Notes under the pieces: generated by a model | What the model was told of the DNA's origin: nothing | What the model saw: only the letters and a program-made list of their open reading frames with translations | Databases searched by the model: none | Made by a program: the position numbers and the translations under genes | From: an uncultured Aquimarina sp. | GTDB lineage: Bacteria > Bacteroidota > Bacteroidia > Flavobacteriales > Flavobacteriaceae | Length of the DNA stretch: 64,000 nt | Assembly: GCA_947501475.1 (NCBI GenBank) | Contig: CANMWA010000013.1 | Span: 1-64,000, forward strand | Direction: 5' to 3' | Shown: positions 8,691 to 17,723 of the stretch, in pieces | How the letters are laid out: the number at the start of each line of letters is the position of its first letter | Numbering within the stretch: position 1 is the first letter of the stretch

Positions 8691-8968
8691 AGGTAATTTA
8701 ACAGTGAGGGTTAAGTTTAAAACTCTAATTTTCTTATCTTTGCACTTCAAAATTATAGTATTCCTTTTTTAGAAAAAAGGAAATGCTACGTTAAATTTTA
8801 AATAAAAGGGAATTTTTAACTAACAAATCTTAGTTAGGTTATTGATAATAGTCTTTTAGTTGGATGCTAATTTGGGCTATATTTTTAACGATACTGTATA
8901 GGAGTTGTTAGTTGTATTGGAGCTATTCCCACATATGTGATTTAATTACCTCAATAATTTTAAAAAAT

Positions 8969-9280
8969 ATGGAGAACATGAGTGATGTTGAATTAGAAAT
9001 TATCGACAATGAATTTCTAAGACAATTCGAAACTACAATTGAAGGTCAAAAAGCAAAGATCGAGTATGCTCAACAGGAAAGAAAAATTTTCCTAACTAAA
9101 CTTATCATGAGTGAGGAACACCTAGAAAAAGGTTATGGTGAGGATTTTATTATTGCTGTTTTTAATGTAATTCAAGAACGTAATATCAGATTAGTTCCTA
9201 CAAGTCCTATTATTGCTAAGTTTATGCGAAAAAATAGGCGAAAGTATAAAGATTTGCTACCGGTAGGAATTAACTTATAG
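8969..9280 (+). CDS. small GNAT-like N-acetyltransferase (YjdJ/CG family)
   Basis: About 103 residues from the ATG at 8969; a second ATG at 8978 preceded by GGAG is equally possible and a longer reading from 8912 looks non-coding. The pattern is that of the minimal GCN5-related family (Pfam Acetyltransf_CG, by recollection): AKIEYAQQERKIFLTKLIMSEE, then GEDFIIAVFNVIQERNIRLVP, then TSPIIAKFMRKN and a final YKDLLP. Members of this family are single-domain and of unclear substrate. A shared bidirectional terminator separates it from mtaB. Confidence 0.75.
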   Translation: MENMSDVELEIIDNEFLRQFETTIEGQKAKIEYAQQERKIFLTKLIMSEEHLEKGYGEDFIIAVFNVIQERNIRLVPTSPIIAKFMRKNRRKYKDLLPVGINL

Positions 9281-9302
9281 CAATATAAACTACTATGTAT
9301 AT

Positions 9303-9337
9303 AAAAAAATCTGCTTTCATTAAGGCAGATTTTTTTA
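9303..9337. terminator. bidirectional intrinsic terminator between the acetyltransferase and mtaB
   Basis: AATCTGC and GCAGATT arms enclose TTTCATTAAG; runs of A before and T after serve both convergent genes. mtaB stops at 9335, so the hairpin touches its last codons. Confidence 0.85.
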
Positions 9338-10663
9338 TGCATCAATATTAGATTTTATAAAATCAAATCTTACCATTCCATCATCATCGATTTCTAATAA
9401 TTTTACAGTATGTAAGGTGTTAATATAGCTAGGGTTCCAAGGCATTTTTACTTTTACATAGTTTTCAGTAAACCCATGAATGTATCCTTCTTTATTTTCA
9501 GATTCAAATAATACAGATCTCACACTACCTAATTGGCTTTCATAAAATGCTCTTCTTTTTTTTACTGATAACCCACGTAGCATTTTACTTCTTTTCTTTC
9601 TCACTTCTTGTGAAACTACTCCATCTAATCCTGCAGCAACGGTATTATCACGCTCAGAATATGTAAACACATGTAAATACGAAACATCTAGTTTTGACAA
9701 AAAGTTATATGTATCTAAGAAGTGATCATCTGTCTCACCCGGAAAACCAACGATAACATCAACACCTATACAGGCATGAGGCATAACTTCTTTAATTTTA
9801 TTTACCCTATCAATATATAAATTGCTAAGATATCTTCGTCTCATGAGTTTTAAAATATCATCATTACCCGACTGTAAAGGAATATGAAAATGTGGAACAA
9901 AAGTCCTTGAACCCGCTACAAAATCAATAGTTTCATTCTTCAACAAATTGGGTTCTATCGATGATATTCGTAACCGCTCTATACCATCAACGGTATCCAA
10001 AGCTTGTACCAATTCATAAAAAGTATGTTCGTGTTTTTTATTTCCAAATTCTCCTTTACCGTAGTCGCCAATATTTACTCCCGTAAGTACAATTTCTTTA
10101 ATTCCTTTTTCTGAAATTTCTTTTGCATTTTTTAATACATTCTCTAAGGTATCGCTTCGCGAAATCCCTCTAGCTAATGGTATTGTACAGTAAGTACATT
10201 TATAATCACAACCATCTTGCACTTTTAAAAATGCACGAGTTCGATCTCCTATAGAATAACTGCCTACATAAAAATCAACTTCTTCGATTTCACAAGAATG
10301 CACTTCTCCAAAATCATTTTTAGATAAGTCGTTGATGTAATCTGTAATTTTAAATTTTTCTGTAGCTCCCAATACTAGATCTACACCATCTACCGCAGCA
10401 AGTTGCTCGGGTTTTAATTGTGCATAACACCCCACCGCAGCAACAAAAGCATCAGGATTTACCTTTTGAGCTTGTTTTACTATAGTTTTAAAGCGTTTAT
10501 CTGCATTTTCGGTAACAGAGCATGTGTTAATTACATAGATATCTGCAGTTTCAGCAAAATCAACACGATCAAAACCTTCATCAGTAAAGTTTCTGGCAAT
10601 AGTAGAGGTTTCTGAAAAATTCAGTTTACAACCTAACGTATAAAAAGCAACTTTTTTTCTCAT
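9335..10663 (-). CDS. mtaB: tRNA (N6-threonylcarbamoyladenosine(37)-C2)-methylthiotransferase
   Basis: A 442-residue radical-SAM methylthiotransferase that adds methylthio to t6A37 of ANN-decoding tRNAs. Domain order is the UPF0004 domain (YTLGCKLNFSETSTIARNF with Cys 11 and further Cys in NTCSVTEN and AVGCYAQ), the radical-SAM core (VQDGCDYKCTYCTIPLARG, the CxxxCxxC cluster site near residue 155) and a C-terminal TRAM domain. The LNxSE motif after the first Cys and the length fit MtaB rather than MiaB or RimO. Its ATG is preceded by a palindrome at 10667-10685, and a promoter-hairpin-terminator arrangement lies about 100 bp upstream. Confidence 0.93.
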   Translation of the reverse strand: MRKKVAFYTLGCKLNFSETSTIARNFTDEGFDRVDFAETADIYVINTCSVTENADKRFKTIVKQAQKVNPDAFVAAVGCYAQLKPEQLAAVDGVDLVLGATEKFKITDYINDLSKNDFGEVHSCEIEEVDFYVGSYSIGDRTRAFLKVQDGCDYKCTYCTIPLARGISRSDTLENVLKNAKEISEKGIKEIVLTGVNIGDYGKGEFGNKKHEHTFYELVQALDTVDGIERLRISSIEPNLLKNETIDFVAGSRTFVPHFHIPLQSGNDDILKLMRRRYLSNLYIDRVNKIKEVMPHACIGVDVIVGFPGETDDHFLDTYNFLSKLDVSYLHVFTYSERDNTVAAGLDGVVSQEVRKKRSKMLRGLSVKKRRAFYESQLGSVRSVLFESENKEGYIHGFTENYVKVKMPWNPSYINTLHTVKLLEIDDDGMVRFDFIKSNIDA

Positions 10664-10666
10664 CTT

Positions 10667-10685
10667 TACTGAACTTGTTTCAGTA
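10667..10685. repeat. palindrome directly before the mtaB start
   Basis: TACTGAA and TTCAGTA arms with a 5-nt spacer lie 4 bp from the mtaB ATG, so in mRNA the hairpin would cover the ribosome-binding region. Its core on the plus strand, CTGAACTTGTTTCAG, recurs on the minus strand with one change in the hairpin at 10770-10790. I recall this core from dispersed palindromic repeats in flavobacterial genomes; that is memory, not a search. Confidence 0.6.
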
Positions 10686-10762
10686 TCTTTTTAAATTTAC
10701 CTTTCAGATTATTTTAGATATTCTTTATTGTGGTTAATAAGATAATCTGTAATTTACAAAAC

Positions 10763-10819
10763 AAAAAAGGTCCTGAAATAAGTTCAGGACGCACTCGATA
10801 AATCGAGTTTGCAAATATA
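10763..10819 (-). ncRNA. candidate very short RNA or mtaB leader with terminator
   Basis: Read on the minus strand: TATATTTG (-7 type box, 10812-10819); then a hairpin with arms ACTCGA/TCGAGT (10793-10808); then a hairpin with arms GTCCTGAA/TTCAGGAC (10770-10790); then six T (10763-10768). This is a complete promoter-to-terminator unit of about 45 nt. It is upstream of mtaB on the same strand, so it may be an attenuated mtaB leader. The -33 position reads TAG rather than TTG, a weakness. Confidence 0.4.
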
Positions 10820-10843
10820 CCAACAATAATTCGTTTACTAAAA

Positions 10844-12475
10844 TTGAAAATCAAGCACCTCACTCTTATAATTCGTTATTTAACAACGTTTTACACTTTT
10901 ATCATCTTGGTATCGTGCGCTGGATCCTCAGGAAAAGACAAAGATCACCTGGTTTTTAGATATAATCATCATGATAATATTAGTTCGCTAGATCCTGCCT
11001 TTGCAAGAGATATTCCAAATATCTGGTCTACAAATCAATTATTTAATGGACTGGTTCAATTAGATGATTCGTTACACATTATTCCAGATATTGCCAAAAA
11101 ATGGGAAATTTCTGATGATGGATTACACTACACTTTTGTGCTCAGAAATGATATAAAATTTCACAAGCATCAACAATTTAAAACCAAAGACTCTTCTCGA
11201 TTAGTTACCGCAAAAGATTTTGTGTATAGCTTTGACAGATTGGTAGATCCAAAAGTAGCTTCACCAGGAAACTGGGTATTAAAAAATGTCTTGACCTATC
11301 AAGCCATACAGGATAGCATTTTTGAAATTACCTTAAAGAAACCATTTCCTGCATTTTTAGGATTAATGAGTATGCGGTATTGCTCTGTTGTACCTAAAGA
11401 AATTGTCGAGTTTTACGGAAACACTTTTAGAGCCAACCCAATAGGTACTGGTCCTTTTAAATTTAAATTATGGGAAGAAAATGTAAAATTGGTACTTCGT
11501 AAAAATGAGCATTATTTTGAAAAAGACGCTTCAGGAAAACAATTACCATATCTCGAGGCCGTAGCCATCACTTTTTTACCTGATAAGCAGAGTGAGTTTT
11601 TACAGTTTGCACAGGGTAAAATTGATTTATTGAATAGCCTGGATGCCTCATATAAAGATGAACTATTGACTCCAAGTGGTACGCTACGGGATAAATACAT
11701 TAGCCAGGTGAATATAAGTAAAGGGCCTTATCTAAACTCTGAATATTTAGGGTTTTATTTAGATGCCGATAAAGAAGAAATACAATCAATATTGCTAAGA
11801 AAAGCAGTGAATTATGGTTTTGATAGGCATAAGATGATCAAATATCTTAAAAACGGAATAGGAACTCCTGCAACAAATGGTTTTATTCCTAAAGGTATCC
11901 CCGGATTTAATACTATACCTGGTTATCAATATGATCCAAAAAAAGCTCGAAAACTAGTAGAACAATATAAAAAACAGACAGGAAATAATAATCCTATCAT
12001 ACGAATCGCAACAGATGCAAATTATCAAAGCATATGCGAATTTATACAGCGAGAACTCGAAAAAGTTGGACTGGATGTGATTGTAGATGTGATGCCCTCT
12101 TCTACCATACGGCAAAAGAAATGGGCTGGCAAACTTGAGTCATTTAGAGCTAGTTGGATAGCCGATTATCCAGATGCAGAGAACTTTTTATCACCTTTCT
12201 ACAGTAAAAATCATACTCCAAATGGTCCAAACTATACGCATTTCAAAAATGAGTTATTTGATCAATTATACGAAGAAAGTTTTTTGATTACAGATACCAA
12301 ATTAAGAGAACAACAGTATGCAAAAATGGATTCTATTATTATTGCACAAGCTCCTATTGTTCCTTTATATTATGATGAAGTAGTTCGGTTTACTCAAAAA
12401 AACATAAAAGGCTTAACCAATAATCCTCAGAATTTTTTAATTCTAAAACGTGTTTGGAAAGAAAAGAAAAACTGA
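10844..12475 (+). CDS. ABC transporter substrate-binding lipoprotein, oligopeptide type (SBP_bac_5)
   Basis: A 543-residue lipoprotein of the OppA/DppA family. The signal peptide ends at the lipobox ILVSC (Cys about residue 25). The solute-binding fold runs through the rest: SLDPAFARDIPNIWSTNQLFNGLVQLD is the family N-terminal lobe signature, followed by KKWEISDDGLHYTFVLR, GTGPFKFKLWEENVKLVLRKN and a C-terminal PIVPLYYDEVVRF. The best start is the TTG at 10844; no ATG is available close to the signal peptide. No permease or ATPase genes are adjacent, so it either serves a distant transporter or acts alone. Confidence 0.9.
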   Translation: MKIKHLTLIIRYLTTFYTFIILVSCAGSSGKDKDHLVFRYNHHDNISSLDPAFARDIPNIWSTNQLFNGLVQLDDSLHIIPDIAKKWEISDDGLHYTFVLRNDIKFHKHQQFKTKDSSRLVTAKDFVYSFDRLVDPKVASPGNWVLKNVLTYQAIQDSIFEITLKKPFPAFLGLMSMRYCSVVPKEIVEFYGNTFRANPIGTGPFKFKLWEENVKLVLRKNEHYFEKDASGKQLPYLEAVAITFLPDKQSEFLQFAQGKIDLLNSLDASYKDELLTPSGTLRDKYISQVNISKGPYLNSEYLGFYLDADKEEIQSILLRKAVNYGFDRHKMIKYLKNGIGTPATNGFIPKGIPGFNTIPGYQYDPKKARKLVEQYKKQTGNNNPIIRIATDANYQSICEFIQRELEKVGLDVIVDVMPSSTIRQKKWAGKLESFRASWIADYPDAENFLSPFYSKNHTPNGPNYTHFKNELFDQLYEESFLITDTKLREQQYAKMDSIIIAQAPIVPLYYDEVVRFTQKNIKGLTNNPQNFLILKRVWKEKKN

Positions 12476-12596
12476 CAACTACAACTCAAAAAGCATTCAA
12501 AAACACACCTTACATCCTTATTAATTGCTTTTTATCGATTTTTTTGTATATTCGCCATTCGTATTATAATAATATAACAAAATTAACCCAAATCTT

Positions 12597-13676
12597 ATGA
12601 AAAAAATTATCCTATTTTTTGCTGCTGCAATGTTATTAACCGCTATCGGATGTAGTAGTGATGATGGTGAAACTGGAGACTTAACTTCGGTAGGTTCAAA
12701 CCCAGTCGAAGATACTGTACTTGATGCAGCTACTGTATCTGAAGGTGTTTCAATACTAGGAGGTCAAAAAATCGCTACGGGAGCACCAACTCCAAATGGT
12801 GAAATCGCTGCTCCTACATTAGCAACAACTGAGCAATCAGCATTCTTAGCTTCTGGTTTTGAGATCGAATTTGATGCTCCTGCCAACTATGCAGGTTCAT
12901 ATATTCAATTTAAATCTACCGATGGTACTATTGCTCCTGGATATTTTGATATTCCTGCTATAGGTAGCAACTTTCCGTCTAAGAATAATTTTTTAGGAAA
13001 AGCTATCAAAATGAATGAAAATTACGTTGACATCGACGTTAACTTTAATGAAAAAGTTACTCCAGGTACATTTTGCTACCTTATTTGTATTTATGATGAG
13101 GCTGGTAATATCAGTCTACCTGTAGAAGTTTGTGTAGAAGTTGAAGCATGGGGAGGAAACGCTAACCTAACAGGTGTTTGGAGCTACATAAAGCAAATTG
13201 AAAATGGTGAAACTACGATTCTTGCTGGAGAAGAAGAATGTGACGAATATGAGCGTACTATTACTTGTACTAATGAAGAAACAATTGTTATCAATAAAGA
13301 TTATTGTGATATTATCGACTCATTGGTTATTACTTTTAATGAGGATGGTACGTATGAGTACACATCAATAGGTTCGTATACAAGTTTAGATTATACAGCC
13401 ACGCAAGAGGCTTGTGCTCCGGTTTTTGGAGCAGAACGTAAAGAAACTGATATCTCTAAAGGAAATTGGGCATATGATGAAGAAGAAAAAAGGTTAACGT
13501 TAGTTGAGTTTTCATATAAGGATGACAACGGCGGAGAAATTTCTGAAGGTACAAATGAAGATGGTGACCTTGTATTTGAAGGAGCGATTACCTTAACAGG
13601 TTCAGAATTTACAATTGTAGAAAGCTATACTGAACTAGGTATTACTGAAACTTATCAGTACTTCTTTTCAAAGTAA
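12597..13676 (+). CDS. lipoprotein with lipocalin-like C-terminal domain
   Basis: A 359-residue lipoprotein: the signal peptide ends at LTAIGC (Cys about residue 19) followed by SSDDGETGD, the acidic +2 region typical of surface-exposed flavobacterial lipoproteins. Residues about 30-190 form a beta-rich extracellular domain (FEIEFDAPANYAGSYIQF, YIDVNFNEKVTPGTF). From about 197 the pattern LTGVWSYIKQIENGE begins a lipocalin-like domain with LVITFNEDGTYEYTS and a closing ETYQYFFSK. Cys pairs in the second domain may form disulphides. Unlinked to its neighbours; function unknown. Confidence 0.7.
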   Translation: MKKIILFFAAAMLLTAIGCSSDDGETGDLTSVGSNPVEDTVLDAATVSEGVSILGGQKIATGAPTPNGEIAAPTLATTEQSAFLASGFEIEFDAPANYAGSYIQFKSTDGTIAPGYFDIPAIGSNFPSKNNFLGKAIKMNENYVDIDVNFNEKVTPGTFCYLICIYDEAGNISLPVEVCVEVEAWGGNANLTGVWSYIKQIENGETTILAGEEECDEYERTITCTNEETIVINKDYCDIIDSLVITFNEDGTYEYTSIGSYTSLDYTATQEACAPVFGAERKETDISKGNWAYDEEEKRLTLVEFSYKDDNGGEISEGTNEDGDLVFEGAITLTGSEFTIVESYTELGITETYQYFFSK

Positions 13677-13700
13677 AATAATATTTCTTTTTATATAATT

Positions 13701-13731
13701 AAAAACCGGCTTCAAGAAGCCGGTTTTTTTT
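13701..13731. terminator. bidirectional terminator
   Basis: AACCGGCTTC and GAAGCCGGTT arms around AA, with A-run before and T-run after, shared by the convergent lipoprotein and GlmU-like genes. Confidence 0.9.
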
Positions 13732-14911
13732 ATTCATATCCTTTTCGCCATGTTTGCGTCTCTTCAAAAACATGTTCTAAAATTTTCTCATCTAGCGCTG
13801 TAAATTCTAACCCTCTTCGTGACATCACTACTTTGGCAACTTCAAAAGCTTTTTTGGTCAGATACGTTGTAAAACCAGCACTACCACCCCAACTATAACT
13901 AGGAATAAAATTACGCGGAAAACCACTGCCAAATATATTTGCACTTACCCCTATAACTGTACCGGTATTAAACATGGTATTGATCCCACATTTTGAGTGA
14001 TCTCCCATCATGAGGCCACAAAACTGCAATCTAGTTTTTGCAAAACCTTGGGTTTCATAACTCCAAAGGCGTACAGGTGCGTAGTTGTTTTTAAGATTAG
14101 AGGTATTGGTATCTGCGCCCAGATTACACCACTCGCCTAGTACCGAATTACCAAGATATCCGTCATGTCCTTTATTAGAATATCCAAATAATACCGAATT
14201 GGTTACCTCTCCTCCTACTTTTGAGTAAGGTCCTATAGTGGTATCACCATAGATTTTTGCTCCCATCTTGATTGTCGAATGGTCACAAAGTGCAAAAGGC
14301 GCTCTAATGATACTACCTTCCATCACTTCGGCATCTTTACCAATATATATAGGACCATTAGATGCATTAAGCGTTGTAAACTCTAATTTGGCACCTTCTT
14401 CTAGAAAGATATTTTCGGGAGCAATCACATTATTGCTTTCGGGTATTTTTTGACTGCTTCTTCCTGCGGTTAGTATTTTAAAATCTTCTCTAATTGCCTC
14501 ACCGTTTTTAGAAAAAATATCCCAGGTGTTTTTTACGGTAATTGTAGTAGCTGCATCATAAGTAGTAATGGTATATTGATCAAAATCTACTTCTTGATCT
14601 TCGAGCACATAAAACGCAATAGGTTCGTCGTCACAAAAAATAGCATGATTGGGTTTAAGATCTTTAATCAAAGTAACCAAATCCTCTGTAGGCAGATAGG
14701 ATGCATTGATCATTATATTCTCGTCTAACTCTACCATCGGGAATTTTTCTGCCAGATAATCCTCGGTTATCGTAGAGGTGGTATAGCCCAAATGCTTCTC
14801 CCATTTTTCGCGAATCGTTAAAATACCTATTCTAATTTCTGCAACGGGCCTGGTATATGTAAATGGCAGCAATGCATTACGCGAAGCACCATCAAAAAGA
14901 ATGTAATTCAT
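13730..14911 (-). CDS. GlmU-like putative sugar nucleotidyltransferase/acetyltransferase
   Basis: A 393-residue protein of the Bacteroidota GlmU-family. The N-terminal part (MNYILFDGASRNALLPFTYTRPVAEIRIG) resembles a degenerate nucleotidyltransferase domain. From about 190 there is a left-handed beta-helix with hexapeptide repeats (AEVMEGSIIRAPFALCDHSTIKMGAKIYGDTTIG is the region; also GEWCNLGADTNTSNLKNNY and DHSKCGINTMFNTGTVIGV), very like the GlmU acetyltransferase half. It is expected to act in UDP-GlcNAc or related sugar-nucleotide metabolism in the cytoplasm. Linkage to rpmE2 supports a conserved flavobacterial neighbourhood. Exact reaction uncertain. Confidence 0.82.
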   Translation of the reverse strand: MNYILFDGASRNALLPFTYTRPVAEIRIGILTIREKWEKHLGYTTSTITEDYLAEKFPMVELDENIMINASYLPTEDLVTLIKDLKPNHAIFCDDEPIAFYVLEDQEVDFDQYTITTYDAATTITVKNTWDIFSKNGEAIREDFKILTAGRSSQKIPESNNVIAPENIFLEEGAKLEFTTLNASNGPIYIGKDAEVMEGSIIRAPFALCDHSTIKMGAKIYGDTTIGPYSKVGGEVTNSVLFGYSNKGHDGYLGNSVLGEWCNLGADTNTSNLKNNYAPVRLWSYETQGFAKTRLQFCGLMMGDHSKCGINTMFNTGTVIGVSANIFGSGFPRNFIPSYSWGGSAGFTTYLTKKAFEVAKVVMSRRGLEFTALDEKILEHVFEETQTWRKGYE

Positions 14912-15124
14912 AATTAGAGATCAAAAATAATTAATAACCTAAACAGCTGCAAAAATAAAGACGTTCGTGCTAAAAATAATGCTGTTTGGCTATTTTATTT
15001 TGAAAGTTTAGAAGCAAACGTATCTGTATAGAACTTAAGATCTAGCTTTACTGTGGGATTAATTGAACTAGCTGTTTTGATTGTCTTTGCTATGCAACTT
15101 TTTTAAAAAACAAGTTTTGCTAAC

Positions 15125-15155
15125 AAAAAAAGCCCTTCTTTACAGAAGGGCTTTT
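15125..15155 (-). terminator. intrinsic terminator of rpmE2
   Basis: AGCCCTTCT and AGAAGGGCT arms with a short TTAC loop; on the minus strand followed by seven T. It lies 24 bp after the L31 stop codon. Confidence 0.88.
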
Positions 15156-15175
15156 GAATACATTTACTTACTAAA

Positions 15176-15427
15176 TTACTTTTTGAATTTAGCATATTTG
15201 TTTTTGAACTTGTCGATACGTCCTGCAGTATCGATAAGTTTTGATTTACCAGTATAAAAAGGATGAGAAGTTCTTGAAATTTCTAACTTCACTAGCGGAT
15301 ACTCTACACCATCAACATCGATAGTCTCTTTAGTATTCGCTGTAGACTTGGTTAAAAAAACTTCGTCATTAGACATGTCTTTAAAAGCTACTAATCTATA
15401 ATTATCTGGGTGAATACCTTTTCTCAT
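15176..15427 (-). CDS. rpmE2: 50S ribosomal protein L31 type B
   Basis: An 83-residue ribosomal protein. MRKGIHPDNYRLVAFKDMSN at the start and ISRTSHPFYTGKSKLIDTAG near residue 50 are the L31 signatures. The zinc-binding Cys of type A L31 are absent, so this is the zinc-independent type B form. It has its own promoter and terminator. Confidence 0.97.
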   Translation of the reverse strand: MRKGIHPDNYRLVAFKDMSNDEVFLTKSTANTKETIDVDGVEYPLVKLEISRTSHPFYTGKSKLIDTAGRIDKFKNKYAKFKK

Positions 15428-15455
15428 TGTATTAATCTTTTCTTTTTTCGAGCTG

Positions 15456-15484
15456 CAAATTTACAACTATTTTTTTAATTGCAA
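15456..15484 (-). promoter_or_regulatory. promoter of rpmE2
   Basis: On the minus strand TTG (15482-15484), an 18-bp spacer and TAAATTTG (15456-15463) match the Bacteroidota housekeeping consensus; the ATG is about 29 bp downstream. Confidence 0.78.
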
Positions 15485-15547
15485 AAAATATTTTCAAGAA
15501 AGAAATTCATAGTTAACTAGATCTGCTATATATTAAACAACTAAAAA

Positions 15548-16009
15548 TCATACTTGTTCGCAAACACCCAACCATTTAAGCATACCAACAAGTAGACCAC
15601 TTGAATAGTCACAAGATCGAGAAGAACTCTTATCAAGACTATTTCTCATCTCTAATTTCAGATATTCAAATTGATCAGCAATATTAGCAAACTCTTCTCC
15701 ATTCATATTCATAGCTTCAAGTTGATAATACAAATCTAAAAAAGATTGTGACTGTTCACCCAAGAACTCTTGAAACAATATTTCTACCTCAGATGAACTT
15801 AAATTCTCACTAGAAGATTTCTGAGTCAGCGAATTCATAAGCTTCTGCAACTTCCCAGTTTTGATAGCACTTTTATTAAATTCAATTAGTGTCTGTTTTA
15901 CTATAAGTTCTTTCTCTTCTTGAGAAATTTCTATACTTTCTTCATCCTTGGTACAAGAAGTAATCCCAACAAAAGAAAAAATAAGAGTAAAAAGTAATAA
16001 TTTTTTCAT
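15548..16009 (-). CDS. small lipoprotein of unknown function
   Basis: About 153 residues from the ATG at 16009 (another ATG two codons earlier is possible). The signal peptide MKKLLLFTLIFSFVGITSC ends in a lipobox, followed by TKDEESIEISQEEKE, an acidic region usual for surface lipoproteins. The rest is helical, rich in Glu, Leu and Ser, with two Cys near the C-terminus (SCDYSSG and GVCEQV) that could form a disulphide. I do not recognise a family. It is divergent to the DUF4199 genes with a 300-bp gap. Confidence 0.6.
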   Translation of the reverse strand: MKKLLLFTLIFSFVGITSCTKDEESIEISQEEKELIVKQTLIEFNKSAIKTGKLQKLMNSLTQKSSSENLSSSEVEILFQEFLGEQSQSFLDLYYQLEAMNMNGEEFANIADQFEYLKLEMRNSLDKSSSRSCDYSSGLLVGMLKWLGVCEQV

Positions 16010-16015
16010 AAACAA

Positions 16016-16325
16016 TGATTTTGTTATTATATATTCAATTTAAAAATTGGGGTATGTCATTAAAAAATCGGTCTTTTCACAACGCTTTTAGCAATAAAAC
16101 ACATGATTTCAATCGATTGCAGAATTATATACAATTCTATCAAAACTCCTTATTTTACACCGTCTAAGACCATATCGTAACTACGGAAAAACCGTAATCA
16201 TTTGGTAAATATACGATAAAAATGTATATTAACCCGATTAAATGCTATATTTATCAGAACTCTAACATTTTTTTATGTTTGTATACTGGTATTTTACTAA
16301 ACAATAAAAAAAACAATCATACCAT
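16016..16325. other. divergent intergenic region with a small palindrome
   Basis: 310 bp without a gene between the lipoprotein and the first DUF4199 gene. The only clear structure is TACGG AAAAA CCGTA at 16182-16196, a 5-bp inverted repeat around an A5 spacer, operator-like and about 130 bp before the DUF4199 start. AT-rich elsewhere. Confidence 0.5.
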
Positions 16326-16829
16326 ATGAAGGAAACTACTATTTCTACCACAAAATTTATTTTAACTTATGGAATAATTCTTGGAGTTATATGGATTATT
16401 TATGGTTTGTTTCGTCATATAACAGGCAATAGAGCTACATCAAATTGGGCTTCTACTATTTTCGAATTATCCCTTCATATTGGCATTATAGTTTACGCCA
16501 TTTATAAATACAAGCTTAATAATGATAGTTTTTTAACTTTATGGCAAGCACTAAAAATTGGATTCGGAATTGCTTTTATCAGTACCGTTATGCAAACCAT
16601 CGGTGATATTTTTTTTGTAGAAGTAATTTCACCCGAAACTATTCAGGAAATTGTAAATTCAACAGATCAGTCAAATGAAAAAAAGCCACAAATACAAAAT
16701 AAAATAATAAGCAAAGAGAACATCCGTCTTTTCACTATATCCTTTGGTATAATTTTTAATTTAGTGTTAGGGGCTATTATCTCACTTTTAGCTGGCGCCA
16801 TCATGCAAAAAAACCGAGATCCTTTCTAA
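16326..16829 (+). CDS. DUF4199 membrane protein (first paralogue)
   Basis: A 167-residue protein with four predicted membrane helices: ILTYGIILGVIWIIYGLF, ELSLHIGIIVYAIYKYK, LKIGFGIAFISTVMQTIG, and a final GIIFNLVLGAIISLLAGAIM, ending with a short KNRDPF tail. The layout, with a soluble helical stretch between helices 3 and 4, is that of DUF4199, a Bacteroidota family without known function. It is followed 130 bp later by a paralogue and then by the remains of a third copy, showing tandem duplication. Confidence 0.85.
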   Translation: MKETTISTTKFILTYGIILGVIWIIYGLFRHITGNRATSNWASTIFELSLHIGIIVYAIYKYKLNNDSFLTLWQALKIGFGIAFISTVMQTIGDIFFVEVISPETIQEIVNSTDQSNEKKPQIQNKIISKENIRLFTISFGIIFNLVLGAIISLLAGAIMQKNRDPF

Positions 16830-16959
16830 TATAAAAACTACAAAAAAGCCTGTCAAAATAATAAACCTACTTATAGATATCAATTCTAACATCAACTTGT
16901 AACATTTTAGTATATTTGAACACTTATGGTTATATATATAACCAAAACACTGTTCACAC

Positions 16960-17487
16960 ATGGAAAATGAAAAAATATCTTCAAAGAAAATAATAACTAA
17001 TTATGGAGTATTACTAGGCATCGCTACTGTAGTACTTGGCGTTATTATGTATGTAACCAATGTCTATTTGGATCCCCATTGGATCTTTTCGGTGATTGGA
17101 TTTGCTATTCTTATTGGTGTTATTGTTTATGGTATTAAAGCCTACAAAACTCAAAACAATGGATATCTAACTCTAACAGATGGCCTAAAAATAGGTATTG
17201 GTATTGCACTTATAGGTGGTATTATTAGTGCTATTTGGACCCTGGTACTTACAACAGCAATAGAACCAGAGTATACCCAACAGTTTCTTGAAGTTCAAAA
17301 AGAAAAAATGATCGAAAAATATCCTGATTTTTCACAAGAACAGGTGGATCAAAGTATAGAAATGATGGAAAAATTTAGCAGTCCTTATATCAGTATTGCT
17401 TTTTCGATCATTGGTAGCCTATTTTTTGGATTTATAATTTCTCTTTTTGCAGGACTTATCATGCAAAAGAAACAAGATTTATATTAA
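16960..17487 (+). CDS. DUF4199 membrane protein (second paralogue)
   Basis: A 175-residue paralogue of the preceding gene with the same four-helix plan: ITNYGVLLGIATVVLGVIMY, FAILIGVIVYGIKAYK, LKIGIGIALIGGIISAIW, and GSLFFGFIISLFAGLIMQKK at the end. The middle soluble segment (QEKMIEKYPDFSQEQVDQSI region) is longer than in the first copy. Terminator arms TGGATAGC/GCTATCCA follow 32 bp after the stop. Function unknown; possibly a membrane partner in envelope or glycan assembly, given the downstream glycosyltransferase, which is inference only. Confidence 0.85.
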   Translation: MENEKISSKKIITNYGVLLGIATVVLGVIMYVTNVYLDPHWIFSVIGFAILIGVIVYGIKAYKTQNNGYLTLTDGLKIGIGIALIGGIISAIWTLVLTTAIEPEYTQQFLEVQKEKMIEKYPDFSQEQVDQSIEMMEKFSSPYISIAFSIIGSLFFGFIISLFAGLIMQKKQDLY

Positions 17488-17518
17488 CATATATCGATAA
17501 AAGATCATTATATATAAA

Positions 17519-17549
17519 TGGATAGCATAAATTTAGCTATCCATTTTTT
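17519..17549 (+). terminator. intrinsic terminator after the DUF4199 pair
   Basis: TGGATAGC and GCTATCCA arms with a 9-nt loop, followed by six T. Confidence 0.85.
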
Positions 17550-17603
17550 GGTTACCGCTCGATCTTTAAGTTTTAAAAAAGAAGCATAGCTCCCCATATA
17601 CAA

Positions 17604-17712
17604 TCACGTATTTTTTAACTTATTGATAAATGCCGAAGGATAAATCCCTGTTTTTTTTATGAAACGCTTTGGCAAAAGATTCGCTGGTTTTAAATCCTAC
17701 CTCCAATAGGGA
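17604..17712 (-). pseudogene. C-terminal remnant of an AraC-family regulator, frameshifted
   Basis: Minus-strand translation gives LLEVGFKTSESFAKAFHKK and, after a shift at an A8 run (17651-17658), TGIYPSAFINKLKNT and a stop. Together these match the last helix-turn-helix and end of AraC/XylS regulators (compare VGFxxxSxFxxxFKKxxGxxPSxY). Removing one A restores the frame. Nothing of the upstream two-thirds of the gene is present, so this is a decayed fragment and not a functional regulator. Confidence 0.75.
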
Positions 17713-17723
17713 TAATTAAAAAT

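Noticed and set aside
8912..8968. N-terminal extension of the small acetyltransferase
   Set aside because: The 19 extra codons do not resemble the family and the later ATG codons fit the fold start.
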